From positions 1-35,927 of the forward strand of contig CAJFQC010000023.1 in the NCBI GenBank assembly GCA_904418845.1: a DNA stretch of 35,927 bases, written 5' to 3'. Positions 14,299 to 22,832 of the stretch are shown here, one piece after another (positions within the stretch are counted from its first letter, which is position 1; every line of letters starts with the position of its first letter). The position numbers were made by a program, and so were the translations under genes. The DNA comes from an uncultured Ruminococcus sp. Its GTDB lineage: Bacteria; Bacillota; Clostridia; Lachnospirales; Lachnospiraceae. The notes beneath the pieces were generated by a model. It worked only from the letters and a program-made list of their open reading frames with translations, was not told where the DNA came from and ran no database searches.

Positions 14299-16731
14299 TT
14301 ATTTCATTACAATATTGATAATCTTCTTCGGAACATAAATTTCTTTGACCACGTTCCCTGTCAGTTTATCTGCAACTGCTTCTTTTCCTGCCGCGATGGC
14401 CTCTTCTTTCGTCGCCTCGGCAGAAATGCTTACAACTGCTCTTGTCCTGCCGTTGATCTGTACCGGAATCTCGATTTCATCGTCCTTCATGGCGTTTTCA
14501 TCATATGTCGGCCAGCCTGCCTTGAACACGGTATCTGTGTGGCCTAACTGCTCCCACATCTCCTCTGCAAAATGCGGTGCGAACGGAGAAATCAGCACTG
14601 CGATAGTCTCCAGCGTCTCCTTGTCGATGCCGCCCTCTTTCTTTGCCACCTCGATGAACTTGTTATTGTACTCCATAAAGCCCGAGATAACTGTATTCAG
14701 GCTGAAGCTCTCCAGACGGGTCGTAATGTCGCATACCATTCTGTGGCGCAGCTTGATCATTTCCTTTGTTGCCTTAACGTCCTGATCCTTGCTGTCCATG
14801 AGCAGGTTCCAGAGACGTTTCAGGAAACGGTTCACGCCGTCGATTCCCCGGTCATCCCACTCTGCGTCCAGCTCCGGCGGTCCCACGAAGAGTTCATACA
14901 TTCTCAGGGAATCGCATCCGTAATCGCGCACAAGGTCATCCGGTGAAACAACATTTCCCTTGGATTTGCTCATCTTGATTCCGTTCTTTCCGGTGATCAT
15001 CCCCTGGTTGAACAGCTTGTGGAACGGCTCGTCAAAGTCGATCGCGCCGATGTCGCACAAGAATTTTGTATAGAATCTGGAATACAGAAGGTGAAGCACC
15101 GCGTGTTCTACACCGCCGATATACATATCGACGGGAAGCATCTCGTCTGCTTTCTCTCTGGATACCAGTTCTTTGTCATTGTGATTGTCCACATAGCGAA
15201 GGAAATACCATGAAGAACCGGCCCACTGCGGCATGGTGTTCGTCTCTCTCTTCGCCGGTTTGCCGCATACGGGGCAGACGCAGTTCACCCACTCGTCAAT
15301 GGCTGCCAGCGGAGACTCCCCGGTTCCCGTCGGTTCGTAGGATTCCACCTCCGGCAGCGTCAGCGGAAGCTCTTCTTCCGGAACCGGCACAGCGCCGCAG
15401 TCCGGACAGTGTACGATAGGAATCGGCTCGCCCCAGTATCGCTGGCGGGAGAATACCCAGTCACGCAGTTTATAATTCACAGTTGCGCGTCCCAGACCTC
15501 TCTTCTCGATGATATGAGGAGCTTCTTTTTTCAATACGGCGGACTCCATTCCGTTCCACTCGCCGGAATTGATCATCGTGCCTGCTGCCTCGGTATATGC
15601 CTCTGTCATGTTCTCGATCTCTTTGCCGTCCTTTGCGATGACCTGGATGATCGGGATATCAAATTTCTTCGCGAACTCAAAGTCACGGTCATCATGAGCC
15701 GGAACACACATTATGGCTCCTGTACCATAATCAGCAAGGACATAATCGGACAGCCAGATCGGCGTCCTTGCGCCGTTTAACGGATTCACCGCATAGCTTC
15801 CCGTGAACACTCCTGTCTTTTCCTTGTCCTGCATACGGTCTACATTGGACTTCATAGAAGCCTCGTAAATATACTTTTCTACCGTCTCTCTTGTCTCATC
15901 TGTAGCGAGAGATGCTGCCAGTGCATGCTCCGGAGCAAGTACCATAAATGTCGCTCCGTAAAGAGTATCCGGTCTTGTAGTGTAGACCGTGATCTTCTCA
16001 TCTCTCCCCTCTACCGGGAAATCAACCTCTGCACCATAGGATTTGCCGATCCAGTCGGTCTGCATCTTCTTAACCTTCTCCGGCCAGTCAAGCTTGTCAA
16101 GGTCGTCTAACAGGCGGTCTGCGTATTTCGTAATACGGAGCATCCACTGACGCAGATTCTTCTTCGTCACTTCCGCTCCGCAGCGCTCACATTTCCCGTT
16201 TACGACCTCTTCGTTTGCCAGCCCTGTCTTACAGGACGGACACCAGTTGATCGGAAACTCCTTCTCATATGCAAGTCCAGCTTTGAACATTTTAACAAAG
16301 ATCCACTGTGTCCATTTATAGAAGCCCGGATCTGTCGTATTCACTTCCATATCCCAGTCGTAAAGAGCCGCGATATCGTTGATCTGCTTCTTAATATTCG
16401 CCACATTCTCTGCTGTGGATTTTGCCGGGTGAACGCCCATTTTGATGGCATAGTTCTCTGCCGGAAGTCCGAACGCGTCCCACCCCATAGGATGTACGAT
16501 ATAATATCCCTGCTGGAGCTTATAGCGGCTCCATACGTCAGAGATTACATATCCTCTCCAGTGTCCGACATGAAGTCCGTTTCCTGACGGATACGGGAAC
16601 ATATCAAGGCAGTAGTACTTCTGCTTCTTGTCCCCGTTGCCGTCCACACGGGGATTAACCGGATTCTCCGCCCATTTCTCGCGCCATTTCTTCTCGATAG
16701 CCTTGTGATTATACACAATCTTTGTGCCCAT
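14299..16731 (-). CDS. leuS: Leucine-tRNA ligase
   Basis: 810 residues. Class I signature HVGH in PSGNGLHVGHWRGY, a zinc-knuckle-like CPSC...CERC near residue 170-190, the CP1 editing domain (TTRPDTLYGATFMVLAPEH), KMSKS in GIKMSKSKGN and a C-terminal anticodon-binding domain. It charges tRNA-Leu. The ATG at 16731 has AGAGAGGA about 9 nt upstream; an earlier in-frame ATG at 16767 has no RBS. Control is by the T-box leader directly upstream. Confidence 0.97.
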   Translation of the reverse strand: MGTKIVYNHKAIEKKWREKWAENPVNPRVDGNGDKKQKYYCLDMFPYPSGNGLHVGHWRGYVISDVWSRYKLQQGYYIVHPMGWDAFGLPAENYAIKMGVHPAKSTAENVANIKKQINDIAALYDWDMEVNTTDPGFYKWTQWIFVKMFKAGLAYEKEFPINWCPSCKTGLANEEVVNGKCERCGAEVTKKNLRQWMLRITKYADRLLDDLDKLDWPEKVKKMQTDWIGKSYGAEVDFPVEGRDEKITVYTTRPDTLYGATFMVLAPEHALAASLATDETRETVEKYIYEASMKSNVDRMQDKEKTGVFTGSYAVNPLNGARTPIWLSDYVLADYGTGAIMCVPAHDDRDFEFAKKFDIPIIQVIAKDGKEIENMTEAYTEAAGTMINSGEWNGMESAVLKKEAPHIIEKRGLGRATVNYKLRDWVFSRQRYWGEPIPIVHCPDCGAVPVPEEELPLTLPEVESYEPTGTGESPLAAIDEWVNCVCPVCGKPAKRETNTMPQWAGSSWYFLRYVDNHNDKELVSREKADEMLPVDMYIGGVEHAVLHLLYSRFYTKFLCDIGAIDFDEPFHKLFNQGMITGKNGIKMSKSKGNVVSPDDLVRDYGCDSLRMYELFVGPPELDAEWDDRGIDGVNRFLKRLWNLLMDSKDQDVKATKEMIKLRHRMVCDITTRLESFSLNTVISGFMEYNNKFIEVAKKEGGIDKETLETIAVLISPFAPHFAEEMWEQLGHTDTVFKAGWPTYDENAMKDDEIEIPVQINGRTRAVVSISAEATKEEAIAAGKEAVADKLTGNVVKEIYVPKKIINIVMK

Positions 16732-16840
16732 TGTGATGATTCCTCTCTTTCTTTCCTGTGATCCCATAATTTCTGCACATATACTTTACCAGGCATATTG
16801 CAGGTGTAATGTTTTCAGCAAAATATCCGGGAACTTTTGA

Positions 16841-17095
16841 AAAATAAAAAGCCTTCTTCTCTGAAACACAAGAGACGAAAAGGCTTTGTTTTCCGTGGTA
16901 CCACTCTTATTCACCCATTGCAGACCAGCATTGGAACAAATATCTTGTCCGCCCTAACAGGTGCACTCATTGATTCTGTAACGGGAATTCCCGCTGCTGC
17001 CTTGCACTCTCCGGCAGCTCTCTGCAAAACACGCCCTGTGAAATGTCCGCAGGAATGCTCTCTTACTGATCCTCTTCCAAGTCTTTGCAATATAC
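16841..17095 (-). ncRNA. T-box leader of leuS
   Basis: Minus-strand features: a stem I region with an AGAGAG bulge and GCTGCC/GGCAGC distal stem, the T-box AGAGTGGTACCACGG (16893-16907), and a terminator (arms AAAGCCTT/AAGGCTTT, 16841-16887) with a U-rich tail. The UGGU in the antiterminator bulge pairs with a tRNA ending ACCA, matching the A73 of tRNA-Leu seen at 21001. I could not place the leucine specifier codon with confidence. Uncharged tRNA-Leu would favour read-through into leuS. Confidence 0.92.
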
Positions 17096-17101
17096 TCATT
17101 T

Positions 17102-17130
17102 ATTATAGGAAGAACATAAAAACAAGTCAA
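17102..17130 (-). promoter_or_regulatory. leuS promoter
   Basis: TTGACT (17125-17130), 17-bp spacer, TATAAT (17102-17107). It sits just after the hydrolase stop, so leuS has its own start of transcription. Confidence 0.85.
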
Positions 17131-17158
17131 GAAAAATTTTTGCGGCTTTCCCTTTACT

Positions 17159-17689
17159 TCATCCACAAATTTCTTCATATGCCTGTTCCGCCATAATAAC
17201 TCTTCCCCCGGTAATACAGCTTCTCAACACGGTCAGCGCGTTTTCATGCTCCTCTATCCCCGATGTAGATCCGCAGAGATCTTCTATAACTGCGCATTCG
17301 ACAAGATCATTATAGCAGTCGAGAACACTGTGCAAAACGCAGCATCCCGTGTTTACTCCCGCAAAGTAAATCTTAGTAATATTACTCTCACGGACAAAAA
17401 GCTGCATCTCTTCATTCCAGCAGCTATATTTATCTTTATCAAATACTTTTGCCATGCTGCCGCGCAGTTCAGTAACGACCTCTGCTTCTCGTGTTCCGGC
17501 CATGCAGCTCTTCCATCCCTCGAATAAATAACATGCCGTCCGCTTATGATTCACATAGCGGGTTCCTGCCGTAATCACATAATCTTCAATCCCGCACTGA
17601 AAATCATATATTTTTTCTATAAGCCCTTTTGTAAAATTATTTATAAAACCGTTCTGCATATCGATGATCAAAAAAAGTGTCTTTCCCAT
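17159..17689 (-). CDS. Isochorismatase-fold cysteine hydrolase
   Basis: 176 residues of the isochorismatase/nicotinamidase fold. The triad is visible: Asp10 in LFLIIDMQNGF, Lys in FDKDKYSCW, and the nucleophile in NTGCCVLHS. The family hydrolyses amides such as nicotinamide, ureidoacrylate or isochorismate. The metal-binding histidines of true nicotinamidases are not obvious, so the substrate stays open. ATG at 17689 has GGAGG 7 nt upstream. It follows nrdG by 49 bases on the same strand and may share its transcript. Confidence 0.85.
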   Translation of the reverse strand: MGKTLFLIIDMQNGFINNFTKGLIEKIYDFQCGIEDYVITAGTRYVNHKRTACYLFEGWKSCMAGTREAEVVTELRGSMAKVFDKDKYSCWNEEMQLFVRESNITKIYFAGVNTGCCVLHSVLDCYNDLVECAVIEDLCGSTSGIEEHENALTVLRSCITGGRVIMAEQAYEEICG

Positions 17690-17738
17690 ATACAAGCCTC
17701 CGAGATATTTATGATTAAAAACAGTATTAACGCTTTCA

Positions 17739-18278
17739 TTAAATCCCTCTCTTTACTTTTGCTTCCCATAACACCACTTTCCCTGCCTCTATGCTTTTCT
17801 TCACATCAATCACCCTCTGGTTTGAAGATCCGCGGAACACAAGGCGGATGTCTTTTAATGCTTCGACGAATCTGCCGTCCACGAGTACATCTAGCATAGA
17901 AAGCATCTCATCTGTATATTCACATCTGGCGCGGCTTTGTCCCAGCAGCTCCTTATCAAAAAGATAACCGCTGTAGCACCACACATTTTTCTGGGGATAC
18001 AGCTCTTTTACCTTTCTCAGAAGCTTTACAAGATCCGCCTGATTTTGAGGTTCAAAAGGCTCTCCACCAAGAAGCGACAGCCCGTTGATGTAATTCGGAG
18101 CGAGCGCATTTAATATCTCTGTTTCTGTCTCCTGCGTATATTCTTTCCCATAATTAAAGTCCCATGTATCCTGATTAAAACACCCCGGACAGTGATGAGT
18201 GCAGCCAGAGACAAAGAGGGAGACCCTGACCCCCTCTCCATTGGCAATATCGCATTTCTTTATCTCTCCATAATACAT
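17739..18278 (-). CDS. nrdG: Anaerobic ribonucleotide reductase activating enzyme
   Basis: 179 residues, radical-SAM activase. The CxxxCxxC cluster site is in SGCTHHCPGCFNQD, followed by the GGEP motif in LSLLGGEPFEP. It uses S-adenosylmethionine to create the glycyl radical on NrdD. The start at 18278 has GGAGGG upstream and gives the standard length; the open frame extends 52 codons further into nrdD but without family similarity. It lies directly after nrdD, separated by a strong hairpin. Confidence 0.95.
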   Translation of the reverse strand: MYYGEIKKCDIANGEGVRVSLFVSGCTHHCPGCFNQDTWDFNYGKEYTQETETEILNALAPNYINGLSLLGGEPFEPQNQADLVKLLRKVKELYPQKNVWCYSGYLFDKELLGQSRARCEYTDEMLSMLDVLVDGRFVEALKDIRLVFRGSSNQRVIDVKKSIEAGKVVLWEAKVKRGI

Positions 18279-18295
18279 ACCATCCCTCCATATAA

Positions 18296-18328
18296 GGCCA
18301 GGAAGTGTACGCTGCACACTTCCTGGCC
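18296..18328 (-). repeat. Perfect 13-bp hairpin between nrdD and nrdG
   Basis: GGCCAGGAAGTGT and its exact complement enclose a 7-nt loop. It begins 14 bases after the nrdD stop codon and has no U run after it, so it is unlikely to be a simple terminator. It may stabilise the nrdD mRNA or reduce nrdG expression relative to nrdD. Confidence 0.75.
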
Positions 18329-18342
18329 GGTCTGTATCTGAT

Positions 18343-20502
18343 CTACAGATGTAATACTCTTTCTTTAATCTCCTGTGTCCTGCCCTGATTCCAGAACTGT
18401 GTCCCGATATAACCGCATGTACGTCTTGCCACATTCATCGTATCCTGATTACGGTTTCCGCAGTGGGGACACTCCCACTCAAGCTTGCCGTCCTCTGTGG
18501 TCACGATCCGGATCTCACCGTCATAACCACATTCCTGGCAGTAATCGCTCTTTGTATTCAGCTCCGCGTACATGATATTGTCGTAGATGAAACGGATCAC
18601 CTGAAGCACTGCCGGGATGTTGTTCTGCATATTCGGCACTTCCACATAGCTGATCGCTCCGCCTGTGGAGAGAGCCTGAAACTGTGACTCAAAGCGCAGC
18701 TTCTCGAAAGCATTGATCTCCTCGCCCACATGGACATGGTAGCTGTTTGTGATATAGCTCTTGTCTGTCACGCCCGGCACGATGCCGAAACGTTTCTGAA
18801 GGCATTTTGCAAATTTGTATGTGGTACTCTCAATCGGTGAACCGTAAATGCTGAACCCGATGTTCGTCTCCTCTTTCCATTTGTTGCACGCCTCGTTCAT
18901 GTGCTTCATCACATCCAGGGCAAACGGTGTCGCCTCCGGATCTGTGTGCGACTTTCCTGTCATGTATTTCACACACTCATACAACCCCGCATATCCGAGA
19001 GAGATCGTAGAATATCCGCCGTAGAGCAGCTTGTCGATAGTCTCTCCTTTTTTCAGTCTCGCCAGAGCGCCGTACTGCCAGAGGATCGGCGCCGCGTCGG
19101 ACAGTGTTCCTTTCAGGCGGTCATGCCTGCACATGAGCGCACGATAGCAGAGGTCAAGTCTCTCGTCGAACACCTTCCAGAATTTCTCCATATCTCCGCC
19201 TGACGACAAGGCCACATCTACAAGATTGATGGTTACAACACCCTGATTGAAACGACCGTAGAACTGGTAATTCCCGTTCTCATCCTGCCATGGGCTGAGC
19301 GCGCTGCGGCATCCCATGACCGGGAAGCAGTTGCCCTCTTTAAGCTCCTTCATCTTTTTCTCGGAAATGTAATCCGGCACAAGACGTTTTGACGTACATT
19401 TTGCCGCCAGCTCTGTCAGGTAATAGTACGGTGTGCCCTCGTCAATATTGTCCTCCTCAAGCACATAGATGAGCTTCGGGAATGCCGGTGTCACCCATAC
19501 GCCCGCTTCGTTCTTCACTCCCTTATAGCGCTGCTTTAATGTTTCTTCTATGATCATTGCAAGGTCTTTCTTCTCAGCCTCGCTCTGCGCCTCATTCAGA
19601 TACATAAAGACAGTCAGAAACGGCGCCTGTCCGTTGGTCGTCATCAGTGTGATGACCTGATATTCGATCGTCTGGACACCTTTTGTAATTTCCTTTTTCA
19701 GACGCCCCTCAACGATCTCATTAAGTACCTTCTCCGGATATTCAATGCCGACCAGCTTCATCTCCTCCAGAACTTCCGCGCGGATCTTAGCTCTTGACAC
19801 CTGCACAAACGGTGCAAGGTGCGCCAGAGAGATACTCTGTCCGCCGTACTGGTTGCTGGCCACCTGCGCAATAATCTGCGTGGCGATGTTGCATGCCGTT
19901 GAAAAACTGTGGGGCTTCTCGATCATTGTCCCACTGATGACGGTTCCGTTCTGGAGCATATCATCCAGATTGACAAGATCGCAGTTGTGCATATGCTGTG
20001 CATAGTAATCCGAATCATGAAAATGAATGATGCCTGCCTTATCTGCCTCAACGATGTCCTCAGGGAGCAGCATTCTCTGTGTCAGATCCCGGCTCACCTC
20101 ACCCGCCATATAGTCTCTCTGCACACTGTTTACCGCAGGGTTCTTATTGGAATTTTCCTGCTTAACATCCTCATTATTACACTCGATGAGAGAAAGAATT
20201 CTGTTGTCTGTCGTGTTCGCCCTGCGCACAAGAGAACGTTTAAAACGATATCTCACATATTTTCTCGCCAGATCAAAAGCGCCGGTTGCCATGATCTGGT
20301 TCTCTACCATATCCTGAATCTCTTCCACGGACACAGCGCGGTTCAATTTATTGCATTTGAACTCAACAATCTCAGCGATATCCTCGATCTGTGCGTCTGT
20401 CAAACTCCTGCTCTCCGCCGATGTATCCGCCTTTGTCACTGCGATTACGATCTTTTGAATATCAAATACTTCTTCTGCTCCATTTCTCTTAATGATCTTC
20501 AT
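18343..20502 (-). CDS. nrdD: Anaerobic ribonucleoside-triphosphate reductase
   Basis: 719 residues. An N-terminal ATP-cone (KIIKRNGAEEVFDIQKI to ~90) senses ATP/dATP. The catalytic barrel follows, then a C-terminal zinc site (CQECG and CPHCG) and the glycyl-radical loop CGYIGTQFWNQG near the end. It reduces NTPs to dNTPs without oxygen, using the radical made by NrdG. ATG at 20502 has GGAGAATCAGG directly upstream; five extra codons are open but lack support. Two NrdR boxes overlap its promoter. Confidence 0.97.
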   Translation of the reverse strand: MKIIKRNGAEEVFDIQKIVIAVTKADTSAESRSLTDAQIEDIAEIVEFKCNKLNRAVSVEEIQDMVENQIMATGAFDLARKYVRYRFKRSLVRRANTTDNRILSLIECNNEDVKQENSNKNPAVNSVQRDYMAGEVSRDLTQRMLLPEDIVEADKAGIIHFHDSDYYAQHMHNCDLVNLDDMLQNGTVISGTMIEKPHSFSTACNIATQIIAQVASNQYGGQSISLAHLAPFVQVSRAKIRAEVLEEMKLVGIEYPEKVLNEIVEGRLKKEITKGVQTIEYQVITLMTTNGQAPFLTVFMYLNEAQSEAEKKDLAMIIEETLKQRYKGVKNEAGVWVTPAFPKLIYVLEEDNIDEGTPYYYLTELAAKCTSKRLVPDYISEKKMKELKEGNCFPVMGCRSALSPWQDENGNYQFYGRFNQGVVTINLVDVALSSGGDMEKFWKVFDERLDLCYRALMCRHDRLKGTLSDAAPILWQYGALARLKKGETIDKLLYGGYSTISLGYAGLYECVKYMTGKSHTDPEATPFALDVMKHMNEACNKWKEETNIGFSIYGSPIESTTYKFAKCLQKRFGIVPGVTDKSYITNSYHVHVGEEINAFEKLRFESQFQALSTGGAISYVEVPNMQNNIPAVLQVIRFIYDNIMYAELNTKSDYCQECGYDGEIRIVTTEDGKLEWECPHCGNRNQDTMNVARRTCGYIGTQFWNQGRTQEIKERVLHL

Positions 20503-20593
20503 CCTGATTCTCCTCATTTTCTTTATTTTTCACTAATTTATATCTCTATCTGGAAAGATACTCTCCAATAGCATCCTTATCCATCTGAAACCC

Positions 20594-20646
20594 ATTCTAA
20601 TACAAAATATAGTATAATGCAATCCCCAAAACACATTATCATGTAT
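20594..20646 (-). promoter_or_regulatory. nrdDG promoter with two NrdR boxes
   Basis: TTGCAT (20617-20622), 17-bp spacer, TAGAAT (20594-20599) on the minus strand. Two 16-bp sites resemble the NrdR box (acaCwAtATatwGtgt): ATACAAAATATAGTAT at 20600-20615, filling the spacer, and ACACATTATCATGTAT at 20631-20646. Their centres are 31 bp apart, three helical turns, the usual NrdR arrangement. NrdR would repress when dATP is high. Confidence 0.72.
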
Positions 20647-20949
20647 TTTCAGAAGTTCCCATTCTTTGAAAAAGATTATCGGTTTAAGAAATATATTTAT
20701 ATTTTTTCGCAAACAAATAGAGCGTATCCCAAAAATATTCTGTCATCTCTTCGTATATAAAAAAACAGTCTGTACTTACTTACATCAAATACAGACCATC
20801 TTTACCGTTTTTGTTATAATAATTACTGTTTATATCGTGCAGATAATAATCGTATCGATTTATTCTAATATTGCTTTATACCTCCATCCGATGCCACGCC
20901 ACAACTCACACTTACTTTGTCCCGACAGATACAGCCGGAGAGCCGGGAT
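20647..20949. other. AT-rich intergenic region, no gene seen
   Basis: This stretch between the nrdD promoter and the tRNA-Leu terminator shows no ORF with an RBS and a believable protein. The only structure is a minus-strand terminator-like hairpin at 20755-20796, described separately. A weak promoter-like pair (TTGTGG, 18 bp, TATAAA, minus strand) lies upstream of that hairpin. Confidence 0.5.
20755..20796 (-). terminator. Orphan intrinsic terminator on the minus strand
   Basis: GTCTGTA and TACAGAC arms (20790-20796 and 20768-20774) with a 15-nt loop, followed by TG and a run of seven T on the minus strand. No gene lies directly before it; the nearest upstream unit is tRNA-Leu, which has its own terminator at 20950-20991. 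Confidence 0.65.
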
Positions 20950-20991
20950 AAGAAAAATCCCGAAAACACTGCATTACAGTACTTCCGGGAT
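20950..20991 (-). terminator. tRNA-Leu terminator
   Basis: ATCCCG and CGGGAT arms with inner ACTG/CAGT pairing, followed by TTTTTCTT on the minus strand, 9 bases after the tRNA 3' end. Confidence 0.8.
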
Positions 20992-21000
20992 CTGGTCTAC

Positions 21001-21085
21001 TGCGGAAGATGGGACTTGAACCCACACGTTCGCATTGAACACAAGATCCTTAGTCTTGCTCGTCTGCCAGTTCCGACACTTCCGC
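21001..21085 (-). tRNA. tRNA-Leu (AAG)
   Basis: 85 nt with a long variable arm as expected for a class II tRNA. The acceptor GCGGAAG pairs with CTTCCGC and the discriminator is A73. The anticodon stem CAAGA/TCTTG carries the loop CTAAGGA, giving anticodon AAG (reads CUU/CUC). The T arm holds GTTCAAGTC. The 3' CCA is not encoded. Confidence 0.95.
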
Positions 21086-21139
21086 ATTCCATATTGGATT
21101 GTCTGTGATCTGCCCCTTACGACGCTGACCACAAGTGAT

Positions 21140-21168
21140 ATGATACTATCCTCAACGCAAAAAGTCAA
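21140..21168 (-). promoter_or_regulatory. tRNA-Leu promoter
   Basis: TTGACT (21163-21168), 17-bp spacer, TATCAT (21140-21145), about 45 bases before the mature tRNA 5' end. Confidence 0.7.
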
Positions 21169-21293
21169 CCTTAAATCCCGAAATTTTTAAAGTCCGAAAA
21201 TTGTATCTACTTTCCTGAAAATTTAGAATATTTCATCATTCCAGTTCAGTTTCACTTTGCCCCTGCTCGCTGTAGGATCTCGTCCTATAATAC

Positions 21294-21349
21294 ACCAACG
21301 CCCGGAACGACGCTTGTGCTAGCACAAGAGCGGAGTTCCGGGCGTTGGT
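21294..21349. repeat. Near-perfect 56-nt hairpin after the TrpB-like gene
   Basis: The outer 15-bp arms ACCAACGCCCGGAAC/GTTCCGGGCGTTGGT are perfect and the core CTTGTGCTAGCACAAG is a perfect 8-bp palindrome. It starts 15 bases after the TrpB-like stop codon. Neither strand has a U run after it. It could be a factor-independent end with a poor tail, an mRNA-protecting structure, or a dispersed palindromic element. Confidence 0.75.
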
Positions 21350-21364
21350 ATGCATGACCCGATG

Positions 21365-22750
21365 CTATTGCATATTTCCATCGAAGCGCGGGATTCCGTC
21401 GAATCCTGTTTTGAGTTCTTCATCCGTCGGAATATAATCGCTCATCTTTCCGTCGTTGAACGCTTCGTATGCGTACATATCGAAATATCCTGTTCCGGTA
21501 AGTCCGAAAAGGATGGTCTTTTCTTCGCCTGTCTCCTTACACTTTAACGCCTCGTCAATAGCTACTTTAATCGCATGGCTGCTCTCCGGAGCAGGAAGGA
21601 TTCCTTCCACACGGGCGAACTGCTCTGCCGCCTCAAACACTGCGGTCTGCTCAACCGCACGCGCCTCCATATATCCGTCATGATAGAGCTGAGAAAGCGT
21701 GGAACTCATGCCGTGATAACGAAGTCCGCCCGCATGGTTCGCAGACGGGATGAACCCGCTTCCTAATGTATACATCTTCGCCAGAGGGCATACCATTCCG
21801 GTATCACAGAAGTCATAGGCATATACGCCTCTGGTCAGACTCGGGCAGGATGCCGGCTCTACCGCGATAAACTGATAATCAGCCTCTCCTCTTAGCTTCT
21901 CCCCCATAAACGGAGAGATCAGGCCGCCTAAGTTTGATCCGCCGCCCGCACAGCCGATAATGATATCCGGCTTAATACCGTATTTATCCATGGCGGTTTT
22001 TGTCTCCGCGCCGATGACTGACTGGTGCAGGAGCACCTGATTCAGCACGCTTCCCAGAACATATCTGTAGCCCTCTGTGTGGGTTGCCACCTCAACTGCC
22101 TCAGAGATCGCGCAGCCGAGACTTCCTGTTGTCCCCGGATGTTCCGCAAGGATCTTCCTTCCCACTTCCGTTGTCTCCGACGGAGACGGGGTAACGCTCG
22201 CGCCGTATGTGCGCATCACCTCGCGGCGGAACGGCTTCTGCTCATAAGAGCATTTTACCATGTATACTTTGCAGTCCAGGTCAAGATAAGAGCATGCCAT
22301 AGACAGCGCGGTTCCCCACTGTCCGGCTCCAGTCTCTGTCGTCACACCTTTTAGTCCCTGATCCTTCGCATAAAATGCCTGTGCAATCGCGGAATTGAGC
22401 TTATGGCTTCCACTCGTGTTATTTCCCTCGAATTTGTAATAGATCTTCGCCGGCGTCTGCAGCTTCTCTTCAAGGCAGTAAGCGCGGACTAGCGGTGCCG
22501 GACGATACATCTTGTAAAAATCACGGATCTTCTCCGGGATCTCGATATAGCGGTTGTCATTATCCAGTTCCTGTCTCACCAGTTCCTCACAGAATACTGC
22601 TCCCAGCTCCTCCGCCGTCATCGGCTGCAGAGTTCCCGGATTCAAGAGCGGCGCCGGCTTATTCTTCATATCCGCGCGGACATTGTACCATTCTTTCGGC
22701 ATCTCGCTTTCTTCAAGGTAGATTTTGTAAGGGATCTTCTTTTCACTCAT
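21365..22750 (-). CDS. TrpB2-type tryptophan synthase beta-like enzyme
   Basis: 461 residues, fold-type II PLP enzyme. The PLP lysine is Lys117 (SGSHKLNSA), the catalytic-type glutamate follows in TETGAGQWG, and the phosphate loop is GGGSN at 269-273. The length and N-terminal extension (~90 residues before the core) are those of TrpB2, not the shorter TrpB1. TrpB2 joins indole with serine to form tryptophan and often works without TrpA. There is no trpA next to it. A T-box with a UGG specifier in its leader ties it to tryptophan supply. ATG at 22750 is preceded by a GGAGAAG RBS. Confidence 0.93.
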   Translation of the reverse strand: MSEKKIPYKIYLEESEMPKEWYNVRADMKNKPAPLLNPGTLQPMTAEELGAVFCEELVRQELDNDNRYIEIPEKIRDFYKMYRPAPLVRAYCLEEKLQTPAKIYYKFEGNNTSGSHKLNSAIAQAFYAKDQGLKGVTTETGAGQWGTALSMACSYLDLDCKVYMVKCSYEQKPFRREVMRTYGASVTPSPSETTEVGRKILAEHPGTTGSLGCAISEAVEVATHTEGYRYVLGSVLNQVLLHQSVIGAETKTAMDKYGIKPDIIIGCAGGGSNLGGLISPFMGEKLRGEADYQFIAVEPASCPSLTRGVYAYDFCDTGMVCPLAKMYTLGSGFIPSANHAGGLRYHGMSSTLSQLYHDGYMEARAVEQTAVFEAAEQFARVEGILPAPESSHAIKVAIDEALKCKETGEEKTILFGLTGTGYFDMYAYEAFNDGKMSDYIPTDEELKTGFDGIPRFDGNMQ

Positions 22751-22832
22751 TTTTCTTCTCCTTTCCGGGATGTAATGGCTTTTTGTAATATTCTGCGGAA
22801 CCGGATCACTTTCGGCATCTGTATTTAGGTAA

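Noticed and set aside
16911-17178. Short minus-strand ORFs upstream of leuS
   Set aside because: They lie inside the leuS T-box RNA and promoter and have no RBS.
17690-17738. Terminator between nrdG and the hydrolase
   Set aside because: No hairpin found; the two are left as possibly co-transcribed.
19909-20571. Plus-strand open frame of 220 codons
   Set aside because: Antisense to nrdD and its promoter; no recognisable domain.
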